DNA of 64,000 bases from Hygrophila difformis (taxonomy: Eukaryota; Streptophyta; Magnoliopsida; Lamiales; Acanthaceae): contig JAOANR010000001.1 of assembly GCA_030278955.1 (NCBI GenBank), positions 5,816,874-5,880,873 on the forward strand. The letters are read 5' to 3'. Below are positions 31,738 to 42,107 of this stretch, in pieces (position 1 is the stretch's first letter; each line of letters opens with the position of its first letter). The translations under genes and the position numbers were made by a program. The notes beneath the pieces are model-generated. The model was not told the DNA's origin. It ran no database searches and worked only from the letters and a program-made list of their open reading frames with translations.

Positions 31738-34583
31738 ATGGATGCATACGAAGCTACAAAGATAGTTTTCGAAAGAATCCAAAATTTGGATCCCCAGAAT
31801 GCTTCCGAGATCATGGGGTTTCTCCTCATTCAAGATCATGGCGAGAAGGAGATGATTCGTTTGGCTTTTGGTCCTGAATCTGCTGTGTTCGCCGTCATTT
31901 CCAGGGTGAAGAAGGATCTTGGTGTGACCTCGCCAAACACGGTCTTAACGCCTTCCAGTAACCCTAGGCAGGTTCCGGTGGCTGCTTCCAGGTTGAACCA
32001 TCTCAACCAATCGACGAATTCGCCGGGTTCCTGGACGAGTTCGGGCGGCGGTTACGCTGATTTTCAGTCGCTGGAGGATTTGGTTAGTCCGACGGCGTAC
32101 AGCGGCGGTTCGTGTTCGTCAACCCTGGCCGCGCCGTTTTACGGTAATGGAGAAATTGATTTGATTGACGAGCTTCAGCTTCAGGATCAGCTTGCATCCT
32201 TAAACGATGGAAATCCCCAAATTAGAGGGAAAGCTTCGGCTGATTTTTTCTACAAGGATTTAGCTTCGAGTCCGAGCAGAAATGACGCCGTATTATTCTA
32301 CGGCGGCGGGCATCGGCGAAGCTTCTCGGTGAGCGACGATGATCTGAGTGTAGGGTTTGGGTGGAAGCCTTGCTTGTTCTACGCTAGAGGCTACTGCAAG
32401 AACGGAACCACCTGTCGCTTCCTCCACGGCGGTGAGGCTGGTGCCGGTGAAGACGGCGGCGCTAACTTCCCCAAATTTTCTCCCACTTCTGCTAACCAAT
32501 GTGTGAATTTTCTTCAGCAGCTTCCATCTGACAGCCCAAGGTATTCAAACTATACATATTCTTCTCATCAGTGTTTGCAATCTACACATCTATGAAAATA
32601 ATTCATCTCTTTTACCTGCTGTAGAGCTCATATGATTGATGGAATGCATAAATTCGGTGCTATTCGTGTCGAAAGAGGTGAATTGGGAACAAATGGTGCA
32701 AACAATGCAGGTTCTAGGCAGATATACTTGACATTTCCAGCAGATAGTACTTTCAAGGAAGAAGATGTATCTAATTACTTTAGGTACATAGTCTTTTGCA
32801 TAGATAATACGAATTTGATCAAGATTCAATCTTGTATTTCGTCCTCGTTAATTTCGTCCACATCGTAGTGATTTCTTGGTTTCATCTTGTAGTAATTTCG
32901 GTCCAGTTCAAGATGTGAGGATACCGTATCAGCAAAAGAGGATGTTCGGGTTCGTCACATTCGATTATCCGGAAACTGTGAAGCTCATTCTTGCAAAGGG
33001 CAATCCTCATTTTGTCTGCGACGCTCGTGTGCTTGTCAAGCCATACAAAGAGAAAGGGAAAATCCCAGAGAAGCACAGGTTTCAGGGCTTTGGTCTATTT
33101 TGCTTTTCGAGTGATGCATTCTTGGGCTTGTTCTGATGCTGTGTTTGTTATTTTTCTTCCAGGAAACAGCAGCAACAAATGGGGGCGGAATTCGCCGGAT
33201 GTGGTAGCCCTACAGGGCTAGAGTCAAGAGATCCTTTGGACGTTCAGCTCGGTAAGTCGGCCATATGTGTTTTACCGTAAGTTATCTTCCGGGAAATAAC
33301 CTCTCTGTTGGTGTTATCATCAGTACGCGAAGTGAAACAGTAATAGTATTCATTTTTATCTTTTTGTTTAGCGTTTTTATGTTTAGTAATTTGGTTTGAT
33401 CATCTTTACCTGTATAATGATTGGATGTGATAATATCATAAAATTATGGGACTGTATATTAAAGTATGCATAATGATTAGTTTCCAAGGTGTACAACTGT
33501 ACATTTGGACATATACTTGAATATGAGCATGCATGTGTGTGAATATGATTGAATTATAGTTTAAATGAAGATAATCATCGATCAATTATTGATAGTTAAA
33601 TATCCATATGCATACATAAGGGAGAAAAAAAAAATAACTATCGAAGAATATTTTTTGACTTTGTACTCGAGTAACTTCTTTGAAATCTTTGTTTTTGCTT
33701 TTACCACTCGTGATTGCTTAATAATCCTCTCTGATCCAGGAGCAAGAATATTCCAAGACGCTCGGGAAATATTGTGGCGGAAAAAAATTGAGGATCAAGT
33801 GGATTTGCAGCAAGCCATTGAGCTCCAAAACCGAAGGATTTTAAATCTACAACTTCTTGATATTAAGAGGAATAGCCATCACCGTACCCTGTCTACTGGG
33901 GCTGTCGTTTCATCTCCAACATACTCGCCAACCTTCTTCAGTCAAAACATTGCACTGACTGCTCGCAGCAGCAGTCCACGACCCAAAGAAGGTTCCAGAT
34001 TTTCGTATTTCTCTGTCGTAGAGTTACAATTAACATTGAAACATGTTGGTAAATTAATAATATTATTGCAGATAATAGCTTTGGAGGGAATATCTCTAAT
34101 GGGAAGGAAGAAGAAAATCCCATGGGAGAAAATGATTTACATGAAAGGTATTGAGTACTGCAAATTCATCATTGTCAGGGTTGAGCTGAAGTATGTATTT
34201 GACGGTGATAGGAAAAAAATGGCTATATGAGTTCTTATATATGTTTGGATGCAGGCTTGAGCACAACCTCCCCGATAGCCCCTTTGCTTCGCCCAAGGCT
34301 TTTGGAAGCTACAAGATGGCTGCCGCTGCTGCTACCTTCTCTGAAGATGGCATTGTCTCTTCACCTACGAACAACAATTTGATCACTGGTTCGCGTTTCG
34401 CTTCGCATGATGTGGTGTCCCCGTTCAAATCTTGTTATTTCCAAGCTCCAAGGTTATTATATACTGCAGATGTTTGCATGCTTCCATCCTAAGTGTTTGA
34501 CTAGACTAGAGCTAGCTAATAAATTCATAACATGATTGTGACCTTGTAGCTTGGCTTCGGGTCATGAGACTGTTGGAATGTAG
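31738..34583 (+). CDS. CCCH zinc finger protein with RRM (AtC3H53/C3H46-type), 598 aa
   Basis: Eight exons join in phase: 31738-32540, 32625-32783, 32893-33078, 33163-33251, 33740-33991, 34072-34147, 34255-34452 and 34550-34583 (599 codons with stop). The start [10 protein letters not shown] is the conserved N-terminus of this plant family. One C-x7-C-x5-C-x3-H finger (Cys212, Cys220, Cys226, His230) is followed by an RRM made from exons 2-3 (RNP2 IYLTFP, RNP1 MFGFVTF). A Gln-rich linker and a tail ending in SGHETVGM come after it. The protein should bind RNA; its targets are unknown. Exon 7 could instead read through its donor to a nearby stop ([12 protein letters not shown]), a possible alternative C-terminus. 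Confidence 0.9.
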
Positions 34584-34930
34584 GCGTTGCTATCTTGTTC
34601 ATTTGCCCTTCTTGGGTGCCTCCTCAACGAAAGGTAAAAGCGGTTAGCGATTACTTTGATCACAACATAAGAATATTTCAATGAACATTTTTCTCGATAA
34701 GCTTATATGCATACTGGTAGAAGATAATGGGTAATTGAACCTAAGAAATGCTGTTCTTACTACCGCGATTTTAACCGTTATCTGTCTTTGTCTGGACAGG
34801 TGAAGGATTCATATGTTTATAATGTCTCTGGGCAGCTGCGCCAACGATGGGTTGTTGCTGGTGACCTCCATACATCCAGTCCAAGAAACGGCAGTAGTGT
34901 AAGTTAGCTAGACATCCACTTTTCTCTAAA
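34584..34930 (+). other. 3' UTR of the CCCH gene, with a probable intron
   Basis: Past the stop at 34583, a GAAAG|GTAAAA donor (about 34632) and a CTGGACAG acceptor (about 34800) suggest a spliced 3' UTR. The second exon would begin GTGAAGGATTC. Confidence 0.4.
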
Positions 34931-36030
34931 TAGCTATTGTTGTAACAACAGTTTTTATAGACACACCGAAATATGAAAAAAGGAGAAAAATAGTCATATA
35001 TATATATATATATAATTATCTATAAAAGGGAGAAAATTCACACTTGTATAGCCGATGCATATCAAAATGAAAAGAAGCTTAGTAGTTCGGTGCTCCACAG
35101 GCCGATTCTGGAAATAGGGCACTTTTATTTGTATTTTCTAATTGTTGTACGATAATCCATCTTTCTCTGTAATAAGGGTTTGAAAGCCTAATATCAGGGT
35201 CCATGTGTATTTATACTTAAATTGTAACATCTCTGTTCTAAATATCAAAGTGTAGAGCAATATTTCTCCTTAAATTATTGCAAGTGTGTGTTTTGTTTCT
35301 TCAGCTACCCTTTCTCATTTATTCAGTTTTGTCTGTTTGTTACTATAGTAGTAGTACTTATAAATTAATGTCTGGTTGGGTTGGGGGGTGTTGATGTCCC
35401 CTCGGTGTGGCGGAGGGGCGTACAGTGTAATAAAGTATACAGTAGTTTTAAATTTAATTTTATATAAGTACTCCTATATTTTAAAGATGAAAATAAATGA
35501 GTACTCTAATGATGGATTGGTGCACATGAAGACGACTAAAATGGCTGAGTGAGGGAGTATTTGGGCATTGGATGGAGAGAGTCAACGGCAATGGAAACAA
35601 CATGAATGGGAGTGGGGAGTTTTTTTTTTAATGGCAACATATGATATGGAGTAGTATAAAGCAACCCTCTTTTGGGGTAATTGTTTGGTGCTAGCGGCCT
35701 GTAGGTGCTGATATATTCAAAAGTGATGAGTATATGTATGTGAACGAAAAATTAATAAAAAAAACAAATTACCGTCTATACATTACTTTATAAAACTTAT
35801 ACATTACTTTATAAAGGGCTATACATTATTTTTAGCGCTGCCTGCACCTGCTGGCAATTGTTATGCCATCACAGAAACCGGATTGCTCTTTTGGGTTCCT
35901 ATGAATCCACATGATTGGAGGTTTTGATGGGGTTCTTTTATTGGCTATAACCAAAATACCAAAATGAAAAAAAGTTGGTGGTTAACTAACATATACAAAT
36001 GGCGCTCAAGTGTAGTAGTAGTAGTAGTAT
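34931..36030. other. intergenic spacer
   Basis: A TA microsatellite near 34998-35013 and a TAG run at 36013-36028. No gene. Confidence 0.5.
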
Positions 36031-36032
36031 CA

Positions 36033-36289
36033 TATTTCCTCGTCTTTGAAAGATTGCCCCCATTGGGAACTATTCACTCATAGACTTTCACTTAAAGTTT
36101 TATCATAGTTATATAAGTTAATATATAACCAAGTGAGATCTTGTTAGATCCGTCTTGTCGTGCAGTTTTAAAATATCGAACTTTTAGAATTTTTACTTTT
36201 ACCGAACTTGAGTTATTAATGGTTTAAAATGTGCATTGGACTGCGTGCTGGGTGGGTCTGTATCAAATAAAAGAAAACGGAGGAAGTAC
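36033..36289 (+). mobile_element. Stowaway-like MITE
   Basis: Left TATTTCCTCGTCTTT; right AAAGAAAACGGAGGAAGTA. Core CCAAGTGAGATCTTGTTAGA present, and GTGCTGGGTGGGTCTGTA before the right end. Confidence 0.75.
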
Positions 36290-36499
36290 ATTCATACTAT
36301 CATATGACATGAGCAGCCAAAGAGACAGAGGCGTGGACTGGCCTCCCTACCAAATTAAATCGCAACGCTTCCATACACCATCTTGCTTGGGTTGCTTAAT
36401 TATTAGTAACTGTTAATGCACTACCAAGTACTACCATCCATCAACATTAATTAATTTAGCTTCATTACATTCATCTTATTGCATTAATAGTCAGCAAAT

Positions 36500-36605
36500 C
36501 AAAACAATGCTTGCAAAGTTAAGGTTGATGGTTCGATTCTCACTCTACCGCCTACTCCCTTTTATTGATTTGTAATTTGTGTGCCTTGTTTTTTTATATT
36601 CCTTT
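36500..36605 (+). mobile_element. SINE fragment, same family
   Basis: GGTTCGATTCTCAC (box B) followed by CCTACTCCCTTTTATTGATT and TGTAATTTGTGTGCCTTG, as in the copy at 26588. No clear box A. Confidence 0.5.
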
Positions 36606-36678
36606 GTCGACAATCCAGTATAAAAGAACTGAAAAATTGGCAGTTTAAATGCTGGTTTGTCTGGATCATTTTATTTAG

Positions 36679-36941
36679 TACTTCCTCCGTTCCTTATTAA
36701 ATGCACATTTGAGATTTTGTTACTGTTCATTGAGTAACTTTGATTCGACTTTTTAATACAGTTATATAAGATAAAATATAGTCAAGTGGGATCTTGTTAG
36801 ATTCGTCTAATTGCATAGATTTAGAATATCAAATTTTCAAAATTTTTACATGTATACAATTTGAGTTATGAATGATTAAAAACGTGTATTGGATTGCGTG
36901 AAATGTGGGTCCGTAGCATTTAAAAAGGAACGGAGGAAGTA
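36679..36941 (+). mobile_element. Stowaway-like MITE
   Basis: Left end TACTTCCTCCGTTCCTTATT and exact inverted right end (TAAAAAGGAACGGAGGAAGTA), with TA flanks. Core ATAGTCAAGTGGGATCTTG present. One of the best preserved copies. Confidence 0.88.
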
Positions 36942-37044
36942 TTTTCTGCGTACAACTTGTATCGTAACAGAGATACACAGACAATAAAGTAAACAAATAA
37001 TCAAACATATTTATGAATTCTACGCCAAAATACATACTAAGAAG

Positions 37045-37322
37045 TACTCCATCCGTCCCATATTTATCTTCTTACTTTCCGTTTTTGGACGTCCCACATT
37101 TATCTTCCTACCCCAAAAAGGGAATTTTTTTTAACTAAAATGTCCCTACATGTCCATATATTTACAGAAAAACCAATCCTTAATTTTACTAACAATTGCA
37201 CTACAAGACAAAAAGAGACAAATTTACCCCTAAAAAAGTACACATGAAAATAATAAAATACAACTTTCTTAAACTCCGTATCTACAGTGTCGAATAAGAT
37301 AAATATGAGACGGAGGGAGTAG
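37045..37322. mobile_element. Stowaway-like MITE, different internal sequence
   Basis: Left TACTCCATCCGTCCCATATT, right ATATGAGACGGAGGGAGTA. The interior (CATTTATCTTCTTACTTTCC, then CCCACATTTATCTTCC) lacks the common core, so this is a second subfamily. Confidence 0.85.
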
Positions 37323-37537
37323 TATTTATGAATTCACCTAATTTAATTTAAATATAATCATTTTTGGGAGTACTTGAAAATGGAGGCCCGGAGACTTGAG
37401 TAACATGGTTGCTGACGAGGCAAGTGGGATCGGTGCGAGTCGAATCTGCCTGTCATGGGACTATGGGAGGGTTCATTGCATTGCATCAATCGCCCCACAC
37501 ATTCTTTAATATAGTACTACTACTGTACTTCATTAAT
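37323..37537. other. short spacer between MITEs
   Basis: Contains a GGTGCGAGTCGAATC stretch vaguely like a pol III box B, but no tRNA fold. Nothing else supportable. Confidence 0.4.
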
Positions 37538-37724
37538 TACTTTTTCTGTTCTATTTTAAACGTACCATTTCTAAAACTATAAAACTACGTGATTAGACGA
37601 ATTTAAAAAGATCTCACTTAATTATATTTTTCTTATATAACTATGTTAAAAAAATTAATTAAAATTACTCAATGAATAATTAGTACTATGCAAATGACTC
37701 ACTTAAATGAGAATGGAGGTAGTA
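37538..37724 (-). mobile_element. Stowaway-like MITE, shortened
   Basis: Left TACTTTTTCTGTTCTATTTT, right AATGAGAATGGAGGTAGTA. The reversed core (AGACGAATTTAAAAAGATCT) is present. Confidence 0.65.
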
Positions 37725-37842
37725 TTATTTAAATATGAAAAATAATACTAGTAGCATTGATATTATTTCTTTAATTGTTCATTTACAAAGTTGTCGCTTG
37801 TTTATTTAGTAAATTTGACAGAAAAATTTTAGTGCAGTTATA

Positions 37843-38110
37843 TACTCCTTCCGTTTGTTAAAAATTGGAACATTTGAATAGTTTTTACTATTCATGTAGT
37901 AATTTTTATTTAATGGTTTAACACAATTATATAACATAAAACATAGTCAAGTGAGATCTTTTTGGATTCGTTTAATCGCGTAGTTTTAGAATATTAAACT
38001 TTTATAAGTAATTTTTAATGTTACACAATTTGAGATATTACGTATTAAAAATGTGCATTGAATAACGTGAAATACATGAATATTGCATTTTTTGAAAAAC
38101 GGAGGGAGTA
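37843..38110 (+). mobile_element. Stowaway-like MITE
   Basis: Left TACTCCTTCCGTTTGTTAAA, right GAAAAACGGAGGGAGTA. Core ATAGTCAAGTGAGATCTTT present; the fragment at 3101 is closest to this copy. Confidence 0.8.
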
Positions 38111-39109
38111 GAAAGTATAAAAGAATATATAGTTAAGGGTATAAACGGCCTGTCACACGATTTATTAAAGACAAGGAATTGATTGAGAATCAGTGAGCTT
38201 CATCACCTGGAAGTCACAATCCCAATACTTATCCCACTATTGAATTCATTTAATCATATAATTATTTTTAAAATATCAATTTTTTTTATTTATATATATA
38301 ATACAAAAATCAATATATTAAATTTATATCCTAAAATTAATGAATTACTCAACGTAGGATGTCATGTCATACGATTGATAACCCTAAAGTTGATTCAATA
38401 ATATTCAGATTTAACATAAAACCACTTTCATCATCAATTTTTTAATAAAACAAATGACTTCCTTCTCTAGTTTTCTAATAATTGTAATTCTATAATAACT
38501 GAAATTAAACAATTTATGTCAACTGACCCGTCATCATAATTTAATCTATCATATAGTGGACCAAATAGATGTAGACTTGGCCCAAAATACGTACACATGT
38601 GATTGTAAGCTATGTACCAACTTCATTTACATATGCTTGAAAATCCACTCTAAACTAGTTCACATGACAGGCCTTCCAAACATGTCCACATGACACAGAG
38701 GTAGAAATGTCCCGACAGAACCCAAAAAAACAAAAACAAAAACAAAAACAACAGACCCTCGAATTGAGGCAAATCTAGTCGAAACCAACAGAATGAATAA
38801 GCAAATCGCTTAGTTTCATAGTTGTTCAATTAGCAAGAAAATGCCATTGTCAATATCTTGACTTAGCAACAAGAATATAACATTTACAGAGCACTCATTA
38901 AGCAATATACCAACATCATAAATACAAGTGAAATGGGGTGGTGCAATTTCTACCAAGCAAGATGGAATGGAATGGACCAAGTATATTCCCCCTAGCAAAA
39001 TCAATCTTATTTCTCTATGTTATCATTCAAACAGACACTATATGTACCGTGTATAAGTTGTTTACTCAATAAGATATGTAATTTGTCTGTACTCATCCCT
39101 AGTCATAGA
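38111..39109. other. intergenic spacer and bZIP 3' flank
   Basis: No coding signal. An (AAAAAC)n run at 38722-38750. The last part probably is the 3' UTR of the bZIP gene. Confidence 0.5.
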
Positions 39110-39829
39110 TCATACCAGGGCTCCCATAGAATCCTGCAAGCATTTCTCATCACCATTTCCTACATACCCCAAATTTGCTTCACAGTCCACGTTCGTGGGT
39201 CGACAATCACTGTCCCAAATAGGCATTGAGTTTCCACATCCGTTGGCACCACCGGTTGGATCATATGTATCGGGCAAGCCACAAGCAAAGTCATTCAAAG
39301 TGTTAACTGTGTTGCAATGTTTCTGGAAAGGGAAATCACCTAATTCACCATCAATCTTTCCTCTAAGATCAAATAGAAGAGCTCTGAGCCTCGACAATTC
39401 TGCTTCGAGAACTGCCTGCCTCTGCAGCTTTCTTATCAACTCCTGGTTCACGGTTCTCAATTTCTTGACTTCCTCCTCTAGGTATGCTGTCTGGGCTTTT
39501 TTCTTCTCCCTATACTTCCTAACAGCCTCCCTATTCCCCAACGGCCTCTGAGGCTTAGAAACCGGGCTTTTTTCTTCATGTGGGGTGTTCTCTTCCTGGG
39601 AAGGGATAACATGTGTGTGAGTATGGTAGCATGTGTGGGTGTGTGCGGCATCTGGACCCGGTGGATTGCAAGTGTGGGTGTGGGTACATGTTTGTGCATT
39701 TCTTCTAAGCAACTCATCAAGAAATGAATCCGGCGATAATGTTGCTTGAATACTACTCGAAGAATCCGAATGTGGAAGCAATATATGGTCCGAATGCTCA
39801 ACCTCCCCATGATTCATATTTCCTTTCAT
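39110..39829 (-). CDS. F-group bZIP transcription factor, bZIP19/23-type zinc sensor, 239 aa
   Basis: A single coding exon. Residues 48-73 form a Cys/His-rich segment (CTHTHTC, then HTHTCYHTHTH), the zinc-sensor motif that marks F-group bZIPs. The basic region follows with the invariant N-x7-R spacing (Asn99, Arg107), then a leucine zipper from about residue 117 to 160. In Arabidopsis, bZIP19 and bZIP23 bind zinc through this motif and switch on transporter genes when zinc is scarce; the same role is inferred here. The start codon sits a few bases after a splice acceptor, so there is a 5' UTR intron. The paralogue bZIP24 cannot be excluded without a tree, but the intact Cys/His motif favours 19/23. 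Confidence 0.93.
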   Translation of the reverse strand: MKGNMNHGEVEHSDHILLPHSDSSSSIQATLSPDSFLDELLRRNAQTCTHTHTCNPPGPDAAHTHTCYHTHTHVIPSQEENTPHEEKSPVSKPQRPLGNREAVRKYREKKKAQTAYLEEEVKKLRTVNQELIRKLQRQAVLEAELSRLRALLFDLRGKIDGELGDFPFQKHCNTVNTLNDFACGLPDTYDPTGGANGCGNSMPIWDSDCRPTNVDCEANLGYVGNGDEKCLQDSMGALV

Positions 39830-39833
39830 CCCT

Positions 39834-40480
39834 GAAATAACCAGTAACTAAAAACCCTTGCAGTTTGATCCTAAAACAGCAAAACAAATCCTTAAATTTC
39901 ACAAATTCAAGCGAATTAATCATTTTCAGCCAATCCAGAACTAATTCCTACCCCAGGATAGCAAATCAACTACAATCAATCAAAACACGATAATTCGAAA
40001 AAGCGTTTCATTAAGCACTATATGCGCATAAATTCACCAAGCCAAAAATCCAAGGAACAGAATCTTAACTGTGCTCCAAATGGAATAAATTCCCTACAAG
40101 TCTACCAAATTTACATAAATTCCAAACCTAGAAAGAGAGCAACAATTTAACACGAATCAATCATATACACGCACAAATGATCATTAACGCACAAAATAAA
40201 AATCTACCTTACACTTGCTTCAGCAACCACATAGAAATCCAGCTACGCGTTTAAACAAAAAACAGAAAGAAAAGGAAACGAAAAGATCGCACCCAGCTTC
40301 AAAACGGTAAAATCGAATGCGAAACGGACTCGGAGCAGGCTGAACTCTCAAGATGAGCATAAAAAAAGAAAAAAAAAACGAACCAGACATCCATGGATCA
40401 AAATACAGACAGAGAAAACATTCCACAAAATAACATAGGCTCCGACTGTATGCCTGAGTGTGTGTGCATGCAGAATTACC
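39834..40480 (-). other. 5' UTR intron of the bZIP gene
   Basis: On the minus strand a donor AATCAG|GTAATTC (near 40480) and an acceptor TTATTTCAG just before GGATGAAAGG bracket about 650 bases without coding content. A short open frame inside (40220-40426) is not supported. Confidence 0.6.
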
Positions 40481-40644
40481 TGATTATGTTAGAGATTGAG
40501 CGTAGATTCTCTGACCGTCCATCTCTGAGATGTGCGAAGAACTAAGAACACCTTTTTTTTTTCTGTTGTTGGGGGAGAGTGTTCTACACTTTTTCAGCAC
40601 AAAATGTCAAAGATGGAAGTGAGATTGGAAGGGGTCAATCAGGT

Positions 40645-40653
40645 GTATTTATA
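40645..40653 (-). promoter_or_regulatory. TATA box of the bZIP gene
   Basis: TATAAATAC on the minus strand, about 165 bases upstream of the 5' UTR intron donor. Transcription should begin near 40615-40620. Confidence 0.6.
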
Positions 40654-40783
40654 GGCTGGGCCAGAAGTTACAACAATGGGCTTTAACTACTGGGCCCTTA
40701 AAATTCAATTGGTTTTTCACTCTTTGTTAAAGAAATTATAATGAGCCCAATTCTACGGCACATTTCATCTTTGAATGCACAAA

Positions 40784-40985
40784 TACTCCCCATTTTTTTT
40801 CCTTGTCCTCAGATTTTTCTACTATTCACCCTTATATCTTAACTTTATACAACTTGTAGTTTTTAAATATAAAATTTTTAGAATTTTTACTTATATCGAA
40901 TATAATATTAATGATTAAAATATACATTGAACTTCGTGACGAGTGAATTGGTAGCAAGAATAAAAAAAAAACCAGGATGAGTACT
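40784..40985. mobile_element. decayed Stowaway-like MITE
   Basis: Left TACTCCCCATTTTTTTTCC, right AAAACCAGGATGAGTA. The core is largely lost; a trace of the internal TTTTAAATATAAAATTTTTAG stretch remains. Confidence 0.45.
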
Positions 40986-40989
40986 TACC

Positions 40990-41519
40990 TATCTATTTTT
41001 TTTAATGATTACACCAGTTACATATAATTCATTAAATATTTTTAACTACTAATAATTTATCGTGTATTGCATATAAATTAAAATTATAAATATTTAATAT
41101 TATGGCCCCGTTTGGAATAAACGGTCCAAACGCTAAAAGCTCATTCCCAACTCTAAGAGATTCATATGTGTTTGTTTTCCCGGAAATACAAGATTTGAAA
41201 TCGCTGATTTTCTCCACAAATCGTGGTTTTGGGAATTCTAATCTCTGAAGCCAAACTCTAATCTTTGAAACCAAACTCTAAACTCTAAAGTCTATTTATT
41301 TACCAAACGGACACTATAAAACTAAAGTGGGGTTATCCACTAAAAACTACCCCAAACACAAAGTTTATAGCTGATTGCTCATCATCATTTAACTATTGCA
41401 TTTATTTTCTTAGTTGCTGGTCATATGTACAGAACTAATTTAGTATCAAGGACTTATTTATTTTTATTTTCCTTCATTGGGATTTTCCAACCCTCCATAT
41501 ATTACTATATTGTGGCCCC

Positions 41520-41553
<34 letters not shown>

Positions 41554-41840
41554 TTTTGCATATATGAGTATCCGATCCAAATAAATGATGCTAAAGATAA
41601 AATACTCCCATGAATTCTTACACGTTACATATAAATATAAATTCAAACTTAATGTCTATGAAATATGAGAAATCTGTCCACATTCTAACCAAATTTTGAA
41701 CAAACAAATGTTTGTTCCGGACAACATTTACCAAAAGTGATAGATATCTCAACTGCCATGGGGCATGCACAGAAACACCAGTCACCATCTTGCTTGAACC
41801 GAGCAGCACTTCCAGTTTTGCGGGGGCAATGCTCTACTAC
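40990..41840. other. intergenic spacer / NOP53 3' flank
   Basis: Contains GGCCCCGTTTGG at 41104 and facing CCAAACGG at about 41302, reminiscent of MITE ends but too weak to call, and an ATT run at 41526-41552. The 3' UTR and possibly a last exon of NOP53 lie in the upper part. Confidence 0.4.
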
Positions 41841-42107
41841 CTCCTGCAGGGATTTCTTGATTATTATTGGAAAGCAAAAATTCAACAAGAAAAAAAAAAT
41901 CCAAAATGACAATGAATATTTGCCCTTTTCCACATTTTGAGAATGGATGGTAATTTTCACATTTCCAGGGGCACATGCGCGGTCAACTGATCATTAGAAG
42001 AGCCAAACAGTTTCCCTTATATATCTATGGTATAACTTATCCAACAAATGAATGAGAAGAAATCAATTCACGGGTGCTGGGAATATATATATAGAAGTTC
42101 AACAAAC

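Noticed and set aside
37390..37460. tRNA-like stretch with a box B-like motif
   Set aside because: No cloverleaf fold or box A at the right distance could be drawn.
38183..38401. 72-aa open frame
   Set aside because: AT-driven, no domain, no splice or start context, and no conservation evidence.
41100..41330. MITE suggested by GGCCCCGTTTGG and a facing CCAAACGG
   Set aside because: The inverted similarity is short and no target duplication was found, so it is not called.
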